Shown here in pieces: positions 1 through 9,880 of a stretch of DNA of 64,000 nt (position 1 is its first letter; each line of letters opens with the position of its first letter). This DNA is from Leishmania donovani. Taxonomy: Eukaryota > Euglenozoa > Kinetoplastea > Trypanosomatida > Trypanosomatidae. The stretch is taken from positions 481,168 to 545,167 of the forward strand of contig NC_018234.1 of assembly GCF_000227135.1 (NCBI RefSeq). The letters are read 5' to 3'. The notes below the pieces were generated by a model. It was given only the letters and a program-made list of their open reading frames with translations, was not told the DNA's origin and searched no databases. Position numbers and translations under genes: made by a program.

Positions 1-423
1 CTGTGCGCACCGGTGCGTCTTCCACGCGCGTTCGAGTGTGCCCGCAGCTTTCCTCTGCTGGGAGGACGTAAAGTATCTGCTGCGGCGCACAAGCATTGCT
101 GTGATCGTATCGTTACCAATCTTCACCGCCGTCGCTGCCGTCGGTGCCCCTCCGCTCTATCAGTCACCCGACATCCCCGCCCCCCCTCCCCACGCCTTTG
201 CTGTGCTGCCGCCCAGCCAGCGCGATAGCGAAGTGGGCGCGGTAAGAGGGGCGCATCGGCGACCACGTCTCTCTTCTCTTTTCCTGAGTGGAGCGCGTGT
301 GCCGGCGCTCACCTCGACTGCTGAGCGAGGCAGCGGCCAGCGCTGCCGTCTTTGCAGGCGCGGCGCTCACGCAAGCACAGAGACACACTTAGCGGCACAG
401 TGAGTTGCCCCACGCTTGTCGGC
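1..423 (+). other. Upstream spacer and 5' UTR of the Iml1-like gene
   Basis: No convincing coding sequence is seen. Short open frames here are Arg/Pro/Ala-rich in every frame, as expected of random GC-rich DNA. The stretch holds a pyrimidine tract and AG near 268-288, so it is probably intergenic DNA plus the 5' UTR of the next gene. The gene upstream lies outside the window. Confidence 0.6.
268..288 (+). promoter_or_regulatory. Candidate trans-splice acceptor for the Iml1-like gene
   Basis: A C/T-rich tract (268-285) is followed by AG at 287-288. The first ATG downstream is the chosen start at 424, with no intervening ATG, giving a 135-nt 5' UTR. Trypanosomatid mRNAs receive a spliced leader at such sites. 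The exact AG is inferred. Confidence 0.4.
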
Positions 424-3400
424 ATGAAGGGCGTCAGTCTACGCCGCCAGCAGCGGCACAGTCACCAGCCGAGCGTCTCGCAGGGCAGCGACGCGCCGGT
501 GTCGCTGGTGTTCCGCACCCACGGCGACAGCCTCTCGAAGGCTGCCTTTCTCTTCTGCCCAAAGAACTTTAACTTGACCAACCCCGTCACCGCAACAGGC
601 TCGGCAGCAGCAGCGGCGGTGCCGTCGGCCTCGTCGTCCGCCTCGCTTTCGTCCGTCGGTGGTCTGCCTGCCCAGCCGGCGCGGCACGGCGTCACCGCGT
701 CGCCGCCGTCGGCAGGCCCGCATGATGGAAAGCGCTTCACCAGCGCAGTGTCGTCCAGTGCCGCCGAGAGCGTGCAGACTCTCGTCGAGGCCATCGTGGA
801 GCTGCGCCCCTCCTTCTCCCAACCTTTTCACCACAGCCACGGCGCCTGTGGCGGTGGGATGGGAAGCAGCCACAATCTCTCTGGCCTGACCGCCGGCAGC
901 CCGCTCACGAGCGGCACTGGTGACGGGACCACCGGCTTCCTCGGCTTCCCCGCACACACGCCAAGCAACTCCTCAGTCGGGATTGGCTCCTATGTTGACT
1001 TGATGGCGCTGTCGTCCTTCGTTTCTCCGCCCTCTGGCGGCAGCTTCGCCGGTGCGAACGGCGCTGAGGGCGGCGGCATGGCGTTCGCGCCGTCTGTAGG
1101 AGCCAGCCGCAACGGCGAGTCGTTGCACACCTCCGCCGCGTCGCCGCGGCAGGGTGGTGCTGCCGGCTTCAATGCCGGCATGCTGGGCAGCTCCAGCTTA
1201 ACGAGCATCCCATCGCTGAGCGGCGTGCCAAACACGACTGCTGGTGCTGCTGGCGCTGGCAGCGGAGCCGCAGGCGGCTCCGGCGTTGCGTCTGGCGGTG
1301 GCGTGGCGGGGGCCGGCGAGCTGTGCTTCCTTATGCACCCCTCTGGTGGTTGGATATGCCGCGCCATGGCGTTTAACGAGAAAGAGGTGAGCCACGCGAA
1401 TGGTGCTATCAGCGTTAACCAGTCCCTCACGTCCAAGTGCGCGCTCATCAACGAGGTCGCCAAGGGCAAGATCATGGCGCGCATCCTGAGCTCGTACCAG
1501 TATGTGCAGGAGCGCTACGGACTCTCACACGTGGAGGTGACCGTGGACAACCAGTACCTTGGCCGCTCCGACATGTTTCTCATATCGGAGGCGCTGCGGG
1601 AGCGTATCCTGTACGAGGGCGAGGAGATGCACGTCTGCGGTTTCCGCATTCGCGTGCGCGAGATGCTGCAGGAGGTGGTGAGCACGTCGAACACGGCGCC
1701 AAGCAGCGCCGCCACCTCCCTTGTGCCTCCCGCGTTCTCCGCCTCCTTGCCGGGCGTGAGTGCGTCACCGGCAGCCGTACCATCCGCAACCGCGACACCT
1801 GCTGGCGTAGCCTCTTCCGGTGGCACTACCGGCACTGCAGCTTCTGGCGTTAGCGCTTCGGGGAACGCCATGAGCATCGGCGCCGGCGCCGCGGGGGCTG
1901 CCGGGACCGCTGCGGCATCAGCGGCGGGCGCCATCGCGCACATTCGCGTCGGCCATGGCATTGTACTGCCCACCACCCGCATCAACTTCCAGTCCCTGTC
2001 GCCGGTTCACTACATCCTCCTCGAGCTGTCGCGTGAGATGTGGGAGACGACGATGGACGGCCGCATAGCGCTCACCTTGGCCATCCGAAAATTCCTCAGT
2101 GAGCTGCTGCTGAAGCAGCTACCGAAACACAAAGCCTCCCCGCTTATCTGCGTCGTCTTCACAGGACGACTGCGCAAGGAGTTCCAGTTCAGCCGACACA
2201 GCGACGTCTTTCACCTGCTGGAGTTGCCGCGAGATCTGCGCAGCAACGTCGACATTGTGGAAGAGATCCGCATGCACTGCGAGGCGCTTGTGGATCGCGT
2301 GCTGCGGGAGGTGCAGGACTCCGCTTGGCGGCAGCTGGAGGCCGAGGCGCGGGCGTACCGCGAGGCCGCCGCGGCGCCCCACTCGCGCGCTAGCGGGGCC
2401 AAGGGTGCGGGATGTAGACTAGCGAACGACGGCGACGACCTGGACACCGACCCGCACTTGCTTCGAGAGAGGGAGGGGTGCGCTGCTGCTGCTACGACCA
2501 GCGTCCCAAACCAGTTCCCGCCAGCGAGCGAGACTCTGAAGCGGGGCCGCGCCAGCGCAGCCTTTTCCGCCGCCACCGCTGCCACAGAAGCCACCTTTGA
2601 CGCCTACGTGCGATCGCGCCAGCAGTACATCGAGAGCATCACGGCGAAGAGCTTGTTTGTGCACGCGAAACAGTCGAACACGCTCGAGGCACTCAGCATC
2701 CTACTGGAGCGGTGCACTCACAACTACATTGATCGCAATCTCACGCTCTGCGGACACGCTGTGACGGTGGTGTCGGCCGGAAAGGGCTTCTACCAAGTCA
2801 CGAACAATCTTGTGCAGGTTGTGTGCGCTCGGCTGCACGACACAGGGCTGGAGAAGGTTCACGTCGTCTGCATCGGCCGCCCTCCGCTACACGTGACGCC
2901 GCTGCTCGAGTACACGTCCGACGATGACACGCTGCGGTCGCAGTACCATCTGCACAGCTGTGTGCTGTCGGGTGTCGGCGTCGGCGCGCGGGGTATGAGT
3001 GGCGGCGCGCCTACGCCATCATTACCCTCAGGGGAGGCGGAGCGCTACTATGAGACCCCGGAGTGGATGTTCGTCTTCTTCTTCCACGCTTCTCTTCAAT
3101 ATAAAAGCGGCGGCGAGACGGTCTTCGAGCTGCTGCCGAAGGAGTGCTGGCTGCGGGAGCACTCGGTGATGGCGGCGCTCGAGTCGCTGTGGCCGACGCC
3201 GCCAGAATCGCAGCAACAAGCGCGGCAGCAGCAGTCTCGGGTGTACTCGGCGTCGACGCTGTTGTCTGGTGGTGCGGCCGCTGACGGTGGTGAGGAGGGT
3301 GGCAGCGCCTCCGCCGGAGCGGACGCGACGACCGGCATGAACAGGGGGGGCGGGGCCGCTGCGGCTGCCGCGATGATGGGCTCGTGCGGAAGCCCCAGCG

Positions 3401-6400
3401 TTGCTGCTGGAGAGCTGCCCCTTCCGGGCGGCAACCCACCTCTGCTCATTCCCGGGCTGGGGCTGCGCTCCTACCCCGTGCCCGAGGTGACGCTCCCGGT
3501 GCATCCTCACTCTGCCAATCTACTGCTGTACGCTGATGGCTGGGGCGCCGTCACACCGGAGCCACAACACGTTGTCCTACCCGCTGGGGCGGCCGCTGGC
3601 TTTGCCGTCGCTTCAGGCGGCATAGGAGGTGGGCCTTCTCAGCCTCCTGTCCCCTTGCACTTGCAGCCCTTTTTCGCCGAACCTTTCAGCGCCTCGTGGA
3701 CCGGCAGCATGAGCGCCGAGCAAGCCCCGTCACCGACGTCGCCACTCTGCAGCTCGAGCGGTAAAGCAGCAGCGGCGCCGGTGTCGACAGTGTCCAAGAA
3801 CAGCAGCCCTCTGTTGGTGCGCAACACGACCACCACCAGCAGCTTCGCCTCCCCGACGGCCCCGACGCAGGGGTCCATGCCACGCTGGCTGACGGGCACC
3901 GGCACAGTGGGGGCACAAGTCATGGCTTGGCAACAGACGCAGCTGCAGCAGGGGCTGCAGCCGATGCTCGCCTCCTACACACTTCCACACAGCTCAGCTG
4001 GCAGTGCGTTGCTGCAGCACGCGCGATATGCGCAGCCGATCCAAGCATTCAACTGCATGCCATTCATGACGGCGGGGGCACACAGCAGCGGCATCTGGGG
4101 TATCGAAGTCCCCCCTACATCGGCGGTAACGTGGAGCTCCACTCAGCCGCGGCGCTCCCGCACTGGGGTTGCCGGGGCATCCGGTGCAGCATACCACCAT
4201 CTTGCTGCACCCAACGGAAATGGGGGCCATCACACGACAATGGTGGCGGTGGCGGCCTCTGGGCTCGGCGGCGGCCGAGTTAGCCACCCCAACAGCCTGC
4301 CTTCCTACTACGCCACCAGCGGCAAGCCAGCTCTGCACATCAGCCGCTCCTTCGACCACAAGACGACCGCGAACCTCGAGCACCATTCCCTTGGCGGACT
4401 CGAGCACTCCGTGCGCAGCGTCGGCTCGTCTCTGCTGGGGCTTTATGCCAACGCACCGCGCCTGCAAACCCGCTCACTGCTGTGGCGCGACCGCAGCACC
4501 TCCAAGTCCAGCATGACCTCTATCGTCACTTCCGTGGCAGCCGCCACCACCGCTGCGGGCACAGACCTCGGTGTCAGTTGCAGCAGCGCCGGCGGTGGGC
4601 TGCGGTCGGTGCAGCTGCAGCTAGAGGATGGCCACGTGTACCGCGATGTCATGGGCGTGGCCGCCTCGTTCGCCTTCTGTGCGTGGTACTGCCTCCACGC
4701 GTCCAAGCCGTACCAGGACTGCGGAGGCGGCTCGACGGCCGTGGCGGGCACCGGTGCGACGAACGCGCCCGCATCACACGCCATGGCTGCACGCCAGGGA
4801 GGCAGTGGCGCCGCCGCCGCTGCAATAGCTGTTGCTGGCTGCTCGTCGCCGTTTACGGCGGCATCGATGGCTCGGAGGCTTCTTCAGCGCGATGGGCAGC
4901 CGAGCGCTCTAGCGGAAAGCGCCGCCGGTGCAGCTGCCGAGTCTAGCTACGGCGATGCCTCTCTCCAGCCTTCGGTGAAGAGCTGGCATAAGGCCCCGAG
5001 CGGCACGCGCAGCGACGCCGTCTTCTGCGGCTGCAACGTGGTGGACAGCGACTTGCGCAACGGGTATCTGATCCTGGAAATTACCATCAATGCGGCGGTG
5101 CTGCCGCAGTCGTTCTGGTCGCCTCGGCTGCTTCTAGACGACAACTGCTGGGCCCACCTCATGAGCTGCTTCACTGGCCGCGATGACCGCCTCACCTTGG
5201 ATGATGAGCTTGAGTTTGTCTCCGAGGAAGGCACAGATGACGACGCCCTCACTATTGATGGCAGCAGCACTGACGGACAGTCGTCGCCACTGAACGGCAG
5301 CAGCGGCCGAAGATGGCGTGAGGAGGATGGTGGAGGCAACGTCACGTCATCGGCAGCCGCAGCGACTGCCGCGGCGGCGGGCAAAGAGACGGGCGGCGGC
5401 ACCCGCGGCGTCCCTGACAGCGGTGGCGCTGGTGATGACTACCACTTTCAGTCCGACTTCCGCCCTGCCGAGGTGTTCTGCCGCTCCCACAGCGGCATCA
5501 CCCCAGATGGGCGGACGCTCATCATCCCCACGCACAACAACGGTGTGCACTTCCAGTCCTCCGAGGAAATCCTCCTGCGCTTCAGTCCGCAACTGTTTGT
5601 GTTGACCGTGGACGAGGTCGATGAGGTGGCGCTGGAGCAGGTTGGCCCCACGCCGTCGACTGTGCCGCACCACCACGACACAGCTGCCGTGGATGATGAG
5701 GCGGTAGAGAGACGGTCAGCTGTGAGCTGTGTCTCGCGTCAGATATCGCGCAACGAAGGAGGGGAGACGCTCTTGGGCGGTGCGGCTGTTGAGCCGGCGG
5801 GACGGCAGGATGCCTTCGGGCGCCTGCAGAAGGACGAGAAGGGGAGCTGCTCTTCGCCAACTGGCGGCAGCGCCGCTGCAGCGGCGACCGCCGGTGCAAC
5901 GGATGATGTAGGTGGGGAAGGGCAAGCACCGGTGCCTCCGCATCAAACTGGTGCAGAGGTGATGCAGTGCATAGTCGAAAGCGGCAGCAGAAACAGCGCT
6001 GACAGCGTAGCAATATCGCGTGCCAAGACGGCGAAGGACTCGACCGCGGCTGCGCCGCGTTCGTCGAACTCCGCTTGTGCGTCGGGCAGCGTGAACATCG
6101 ACGCAGAAGTGATGGAGCCGGCGGCGGATGTGCCGTCGCGGCAGACCGCGGCGCCGGCGACTGAGGACACGATGACGTCAACGGAGTCGCTTCCTATACC
6201 AAAAGACGGCATCGCTCGCTCTACAAAGTCCGCAACGTCGACATCCCGACCTTGGCCACTGCGCCTGCGACCGACAGCGACAGTCACCAACTCCCCAGCG
6301 CTAGCCGCAGGGGCGCCGCCGCCGCTGCCCTTCCGCGCGCACGCGCTGCCCATGACAGCGGTCAGCCGGCAAGGAAGCAGCAGCATCGCTGGACCGCCGT

Positions 6401-8142
6401 CGTCGTCGCCGACTCCGACGACGGCGACGCACCCGGCCGGGCAGCACCCCGCGTACAGCACGTTTCACCACGACGAGGTGCCGCTGATGCCCGGCACAAC
6501 AGTGACCGTGGGTTTTGTGCAGCTGCGCAACAGTCTTCTCTTCGCGATCAAGCCCATCGACCCCCTTAGACATGGCTCTGAGGAGGAGCATCGCGAAGAT
6601 CTGACGGCGCTGTCGCAGTCGGCCGAAAGCGTGAGCACCGCAACGGTACTGCGCCGTCGCTGGCAGTGGAAGCACCCTGATATTGCCGCCGAGCCGCAGC
6701 ACCTGGCAAGCTGGACGCGTCTGTGCACGTGTAGGCTGTTGCCCTTGTACGGCAGTAAGCCGGCTTACCCGCGTGAGAGCTTCTACACGGTGTCGCCTCA
6801 CCAGTACACTGTGACGAGTCACGGCGGCAGCCACGCCGACTCGGCGGAGGACAAGCGGCGGTTGCTGGAGTTTGTGCTGCAGCGCCTCCAGCAGCAGTAT
6901 CAGATAGTCGTCGACAGCCCTGGCCTCGCCGCTGGTTCGCAGTGGCCGCGCGCCGACCCGTCGCCGAACGCGCGGTTGGAGATGTCACTCGGGCACCAGA
7001 CGCACACGCTCAAGGTGGGCGAGACGGCGAAGACGATCTCGGTAACGCGCATGCTGCACCGAGGCATGTATAGCAACGGACAGGTGACGCACATGCTGAG
7101 GTACCGCTACCTGCTGTGGAACTACCTGGCAGACGAGTTCACCACGCGCGAGGTGCACATGGAGGCTCAGGTTGGCGAGCGCAGCGCTTTCCGGTGGGAG
7201 TCGCTCGATGGCTGGCTGCAGGAGCGGCCGAAGGCGTTCATCCCACGCGGGCCAGACCTCTGGCTGCGCTCGCGCGAGGTGGCCGTCGCGCTGCTTCCCG
7301 AGGATGCGGCCCACCCTCCGTCGTACGAGGAGTTCTGCCGCTTCATCAACTACAGGTTCTCAGTGCATCTGTCTACATACGGCAAGGTGGCGTGGAGGCC
7401 GCACGAGGGCGGTGTGTCGCTCGACATCTCTGAGCCGATGCCCCTGATTCTGCCCGCAACACCGCCGTTGATGGAGGTGGCGCTCGTGCACGACAACCCG
7501 CTCACCTTCGACACACGCAACATCGTCGACCGCGTCACCGGCCGCACCGTCGGCTTCGAGGTCCCCGTGCAGGAGCGGTTCACGAGCGTCGACATCAGTC
7601 TGCCACATGAGTACGACAGCCACTGCTGCTACTTCTTGAAAGTGTCTTGGCTGGCGTGCGCCGCCTGTATCGTCGTCGACTGGATGGGCTCCTTCATCGC
7701 GAACGCCGCGCGCTTTCACTTCCACGCCGTCCCCGTGGGCTGCTACTACAACAGCCCCAAGGCGGAGTCGCTGACCGCGCACTATGACGTCGAGGCGGCC
7801 TCGCCGGATGAGGAGCCAGCGCTGCGTCGCGCGCTGGTGGAGCTACTCATGACGCCGGCCTACCACTATTACCCGGACACGCCGGTGCTGACGCGCAACT
7901 GCCGCCTCGTGCACTTCAGCGGCCTGTGCTGCGTCATTGTGCCCCCGAGCGCGACAACGGTGGCGCAGTGGTATCAGAACGCGTTTGTGCGGCAAGGCTC
8001 TGTGGAGCAGCTGGAGCTGCTGGCGCAGTTCAAGGAGGCGGTGACCAAGGCGCGGCTGCGTGTCGCGGACGTAGCCGCTGGCCACGCCTCTGCTGCTGGC
8101 GTGCCCCCACCCGGCAACGGCGGAAGTGTGAACTACTCTTAG
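424..8142 (+). CDS. IML1: Iml1/DEPDC5-like GATOR1 subunit (very large)
   Basis: A 2572-residue protein. The frame is open from 352, but only through a TTG; 424 is the first ATG after the predicted splice site. Blocks resembling Iml1/DEPDC5 occur in family order. An N-terminal region near residues 360-410 contains VTVDNQYLGRSDMF. The block near 520-580 starts INFQSLSPVHYILLELSREM, and the block near 768-815 carries YIDRNLTLCG, then VVCIGRPPLHVTPLLEY. Farther on are a segment with YRYLLWNYLADEF and LWLRSREVAVALLP, and a C-terminal domain near 2400-2450 (FLKVSWLACAACIVVDWMGS). In other eukaryotes this protein anchors GATOR1, the GTPase-activating complex that restrains TORC1 at the lysosome or vacuole when amino acids are scarce. 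Long Ala/Gly/Ser-rich spacers explain a length well above human DEPDC5 (about 1600). I do not see a clear DEP domain. Function by homology only. Confidence 0.78.
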   Translation: MKGVSLRRQQRHSHQPSVSQGSDAPVSLVFRTHGDSLSKAAFLFCPKNFNLTNPVTATGSAAAAAVPSASSSASLSSVGGLPAQPARHGVTASPPSAGPHDGKRFTSAVSSSAAESVQTLVEAIVELRPSFSQPFHHSHGACGGGMGSSHNLSGLTAGSPLTSGTGDGTTGFLGFPAHTPSNSSVGIGSYVDLMALSSFVSPPSGGSFAGANGAEGGGMAFAPSVGASRNGESLHTSAASPRQGGAAGFNAGMLGSSSLTSIPSLSGVPNTTAGAAGAGSGAAGGSGVASGGGVAGAGELCFLMHPSGGWICRAMAFNEKEVSHANGAISVNQSLTSKCALINEVAKGKIMARILSSYQYVQERYGLSHVEVTVDNQYLGRSDMFLISEALRERILYEGEEMHVCGFRIRVREMLQEVVSTSNTAPSSAATSLVPPAFSASLPGVSASPAAVPSATATPAGVASSGGTTGTAASGVSASGNAMSIGAGAAGAAGTAAASAAGAIAHIRVGHGIVLPTTRINFQSLSPVHYILLELSREMWETTMDGRIALTLAIRKFLSELLLKQLPKHKASPLICVVFTGRLRKEFQFSRHSDVFHLLELPRDLRSNVDIVEEIRMHCEALVDRVLREVQDSAWRQLEAEARAYREAAAAPHSRASGAKGAGCRLANDGDDLDTDPHLLREREGCAAAATTSVPNQFPPASETLKRGRASAAFSAATAATEATFDAYVRSRQQYIESITAKSLFVHAKQSNTLEALSILLERCTHNYIDRNLTLCGHAVTVVSAGKGFYQVTNNLVQVVCARLHDTGLEKVHVVCIGRPPLHVTPLLEYTSDDDTLRSQYHLHSCVLSGVGVGARGMSGGAPTPSLPSGEAERYYETPEWMFVFFFHASLQYKSGGETVFELLPKECWLREHSVMAALESLWPTPPESQQQARQQQSRVYSASTLLSGGAAADGGEEGGSASAGADATTGMNRGGGAAAAAAMMGSCGSPSVAAGELPLPGGNPPLLIPGLGLRSYPVPEVTLPVHPHSANLLLYADGWGAVTPEPQHVVLPAGAAAGFAVASGGIGGGPSQPPVPLHLQPFFAEPFSASWTGSMSAEQAPSPTSPLCSSSGKAAAAPVSTVSKNSSPLLVRNTTTTSSFASPTAPTQGSMPRWLTGTGTVGAQVMAWQQTQLQQGLQPMLASYTLPHSSAGSALLQHARYAQPIQAFNCMPFMTAGAHSSGIWGIEVPPTSAVTWSSTQPRRSRTGVAGASGAAYHHLAAPNGNGGHHTTMVAVAASGLGGGRVSHPNSLPSYYATSGKPALHISRSFDHKTTANLEHHSLGGLEHSVRSVGSSLLGLYANAPRLQTRSLLWRDRSTSKSSMTSIVTSVAAATTAAGTDLGVSCSSAGGGLRSVQLQLEDGHVYRDVMGVAASFAFCAWYCLHASKPYQDCGGGSTAVAGTGATNAPASHAMAARQGGSGAAAAAIAVAGCSSPFTAASMARRLLQRDGQPSALAESAAGAAAESSYGDASLQPSVKSWHKAPSGTRSDAVFCGCNVVDSDLRNGYLILEITINAAVLPQSFWSPRLLLDDNCWAHLMSCFTGRDDRLTLDDELEFVSEEGTDDDALTIDGSSTDGQSSPLNGSSGRRWREEDGGGNVTSSAAAATAAAAGKETGGGTRGVPDSGGAGDDYHFQSDFRPAEVFCRSHSGITPDGRTLIIPTHNNGVHFQSSEEILLRFSPQLFVLTVDEVDEVALEQVGPTPSTVPHHHDTAAVDDEAVERRSAVSCVSRQISRNEGGETLLGGAAVEPAGRQDAFGRLQKDEKGSCSSPTGGSAAAAATAGATDDVGGEGQAPVPPHQTGAEVMQCIVESGSRNSADSVAISRAKTAKDSTAAAPRSSNSACASGSVNIDAEVMEPAADVPSRQTAAPATEDTMTSTESLPIPKDGIARSTKSATSTSRPWPLRLRPTATVTNSPALAAGAPPPLPFRAHALPMTAVSRQGSSSIAGPPSSSPTPTTATHPAGQHPAYSTFHHDEVPLMPGTTVTVGFVQLRNSLLFAIKPIDPLRHGSEEEHREDLTALSQSAESVSTATVLRRRWQWKHPDIAAEPQHLASWTRLCTCRLLPLYGSKPAYPRESFYTVSPHQYTVTSHGGSHADSAEDKRRLLEFVLQRLQQQYQIVVDSPGLAAGSQWPRADPSPNARLEMSLGHQTHTLKVGETAKTISVTRMLHRGMYSNGQVTHMLRYRYLLWNYLADEFTTREVHMEAQVGERSAFRWESLDGWLQERPKAFIPRGPDLWLRSREVAVALLPEDAAHPPSYEEFCRFINYRFSVHLSTYGKVAWRPHEGGVSLDISEPMPLILPATPPLMEVALVHDNPLTFDTRNIVDRVTGRTVGFEVPVQERFTSVDISLPHEYDSHCCYFLKVSWLACAACIVVDWMGSFIANAARFHFHAVPVGCYYNSPKAESLTAHYDVEAASPDEEPALRRALVELLMTPAYHYYPDTPVLTRNCRLVHFSGLCCVIVPPSATTVAQWYQNAFVRQGSVEQLELLAQFKEAVTKARLRVADVAAGHASAAGVPPPGNGGSVNYS

Positions 8143-8875
8143 TGATTTCCGTGTGCCGTACTGCTGTTGCCGCCGCGGTGCTTGCGGCTCTCCGCTCGTA
8201 GCGTTGTTGCTGATATTCGAAACGGTGGCGTCTAGACATTGCTGGGTGACGAGGCACGACAGTGGCGCATAAGAAGGGAGCGCGGGTGGCTCGGACAATG
8301 ATGGGCATCCTGCTGATGAGCGGGTGGCTTGTGTGCCATAGATGGAAAAGGCAGCACATGCAGGCGCCTGAGGCCAAAGGCGGAGTGGGGGACCACCTAT
8401 GGGTACGCAAGCAGTCGTCGTGTGTGTGGAGTGTCTGTATATGTGTGTGCGCCCCCCTCCCCTCTCCCCGTTTCTTGTCACGCGTCTCGCTCTCCTCACC
8501 GGCGCCACATCTTCACTGTAGTTCTTGTCACCCCCTTCCCCTTCCCCTTCTCCCTCACCTCCTCTCTCTGTCTCCGTGCTCCTTAGCTGCACTCCGAGTT
8601 CCAGGGACGCCCCCCTCTCCCCAGCCACCGACCACCACCGCCACCGCCGCGTAGTTAAAAAGCATTTTCTCTGGTCTTTGCGACACAGCGGCCCTCTCTC
8701 CGGCTCCTGCTTCTGCGCCGCGTGTGTGCGTGCGCTTACCGCGAGCGCACCGTGCTCTTTTACCCAGCCTTCTGTTTTTCGCCTACGACGGCTCCCCTTA
8801 GCCGGCTGTGTTGGCTCTTCTCGCACCGCCTCGCTCTCTCCTTCCTTCTCGCCCTCTGCATCTCTGTTAGCAATC
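8143..8875 (+). other. Spacer between the Iml1-like gene and RSPH9
   Basis: This holds the 3' UTR of the Iml1-like gene and the 5' UTR of RSPH9. It is dominated by C/T-rich runs (about 8445-8600 and 8829-8868) that suit trans-splicing and coupled upstream polyadenylation. No conserved frame is seen. Confidence 0.6.
8829..8870 (+). promoter_or_regulatory. Candidate trans-splice acceptor for RSPH9
   Basis: A long pyrimidine tract (8829-8858) leads to TTAG with AG at 8869-8870, only 5 nt before the ATG at 8876. Such a short 5' UTR would be unusual, so an AG farther upstream may be used instead. Confidence 0.35.
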
Positions 8876-9880
8876 ATGTCCGTCGCCAACGCTGCGTACC
8901 TCCCGCTCATCGGCAGCTGTTTGACAGCAGGAGAGCAGACGGCGCTGCAGTGCTCGCTTCCACTCCTCTCTCAGCGCTACCGCGGTACACCGATGAAGCT
9001 GTGGGGTAAGGTCACTGGTATCAAGGCAAATTACTGGGTCGCGCAGGCTTTCCCGAACGGCGAGTTCGCGCCGGCTGTCAGCTTCTACAGCATCGATGGT
9101 GGAAACACGTGGACGATGCTCTCGGAGCTGACGGAGGAGCAAGTGGCCCTGTGCGAGGCCCTCCGCGGCCCCTACCAAGGGGTACCAAGCTACGAATATA
9201 TGATGCGTCAAGATCTCCCGGCCGAGACAGACGAGGCCGCCGTGACCATGCCGACGCCGGACGGCATTCTGAAGAAGGCCGAGGACGACATCGCTGCCGC
9301 CCGCGCTGCTAGTGACGCCAACAGCGACGCCGACGAATCCGAAGGCGATGACGAGGAGCAGGACGACGAGGAAGAGGAGGACGAGGAGGACGCCGGTGCC
9401 GTGCCGGCGCCGCGCAAGCGTATGGCGAAGTTCCGCATCCTTAGCGTCACGGAGGCGATGCGTTTAGCCCACTTTGTGCAGCTGCACGACGCGGACTGTC
9501 GCCTGACGGTGCGCGGCATGTACGTCCTGCAAGACGGCGCGGCTGTCGGTGCGCGCAACAGTACCTTTGGCGGCCAGCCTCTGCACAACGCGAAGAAGCC
9601 GTCGTGCTACGTAAAGATGGCGCGTGCGGGGACGGAGGAGCGGAACCGCATCCTGTATGGCCCCACGTACAACCCACACACGGACTACTTGATGCCCATC
9701 ACGGACGATGCCCCTGCGGGTGTGTGGTCGGTCAAGTACAACGCAACGGCGAACGTCGTGAGCGTGCGCAACCTCTTCTACGAGGGCTCCCTCTTCTGGT
9801 ACCGTCCGGGTACGCTGGAGTGCGGCCAGGTCTACTGCGGCCCCGGCGAGCGGAACTTCGACCTGTGCTTCATGCTGTAG
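8876..9880 (+). CDS. RSPH9: Radial spoke head protein 9 homologue
   Basis: A 334-residue protein. The frame extends upstream to 8525, but that part is low-complexity Ser/Pro sequence. The ATG at 8876 begins MSVANAAYLPL, where similarity to RSPH9 starts. RSPH9-like features include KLWGKVTGIKANYWVAQAF (about residues 41-59), the PSYEYMMRQDLP block and the terminal motif GERNFDLCFML, very close to the end of vertebrate RSPH9. RSPH9 is a radial spoke head subunit in motile 9+2 axonemes and relays signals from the central pair to dynein arms. An acidic Asp/Glu-rich insert (about residues 140-180) makes the protein longer than the 276-residue human one. The neighbours are unrelated in function. 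The likely location is the flagellar axoneme. Confidence 0.9.
   Translation: MSVANAAYLPLIGSCLTAGEQTALQCSLPLLSQRYRGTPMKLWGKVTGIKANYWVAQAFPNGEFAPAVSFYSIDGGNTWTMLSELTEEQVALCEALRGPYQGVPSYEYMMRQDLPAETDEAAVTMPTPDGILKKAEDDIAAARAASDANSDADESEGDDEEQDDEEEEDEEDAGAVPAPRKRMAKFRILSVTEAMRLAHFVQLHDADCRLTVRGMYVLQDGAAVGARNSTFGGQPLHNAKKPSCYVKMARAGTEERNRILYGPTYNPHTDYLMPITDDAPAGVWSVKYNATANVVSVRNLFYEGSLFWYRPGTLECGQVYCGPGERNFDLCFML

Noticed and set aside
7843..8910. A 355-codon antisense frame spanning the end of the Iml1-like gene and the spacer
   Set aside because: It overlaps two real genes on the opposite strand and is Arg/Gly/Glu-rich with no domain.
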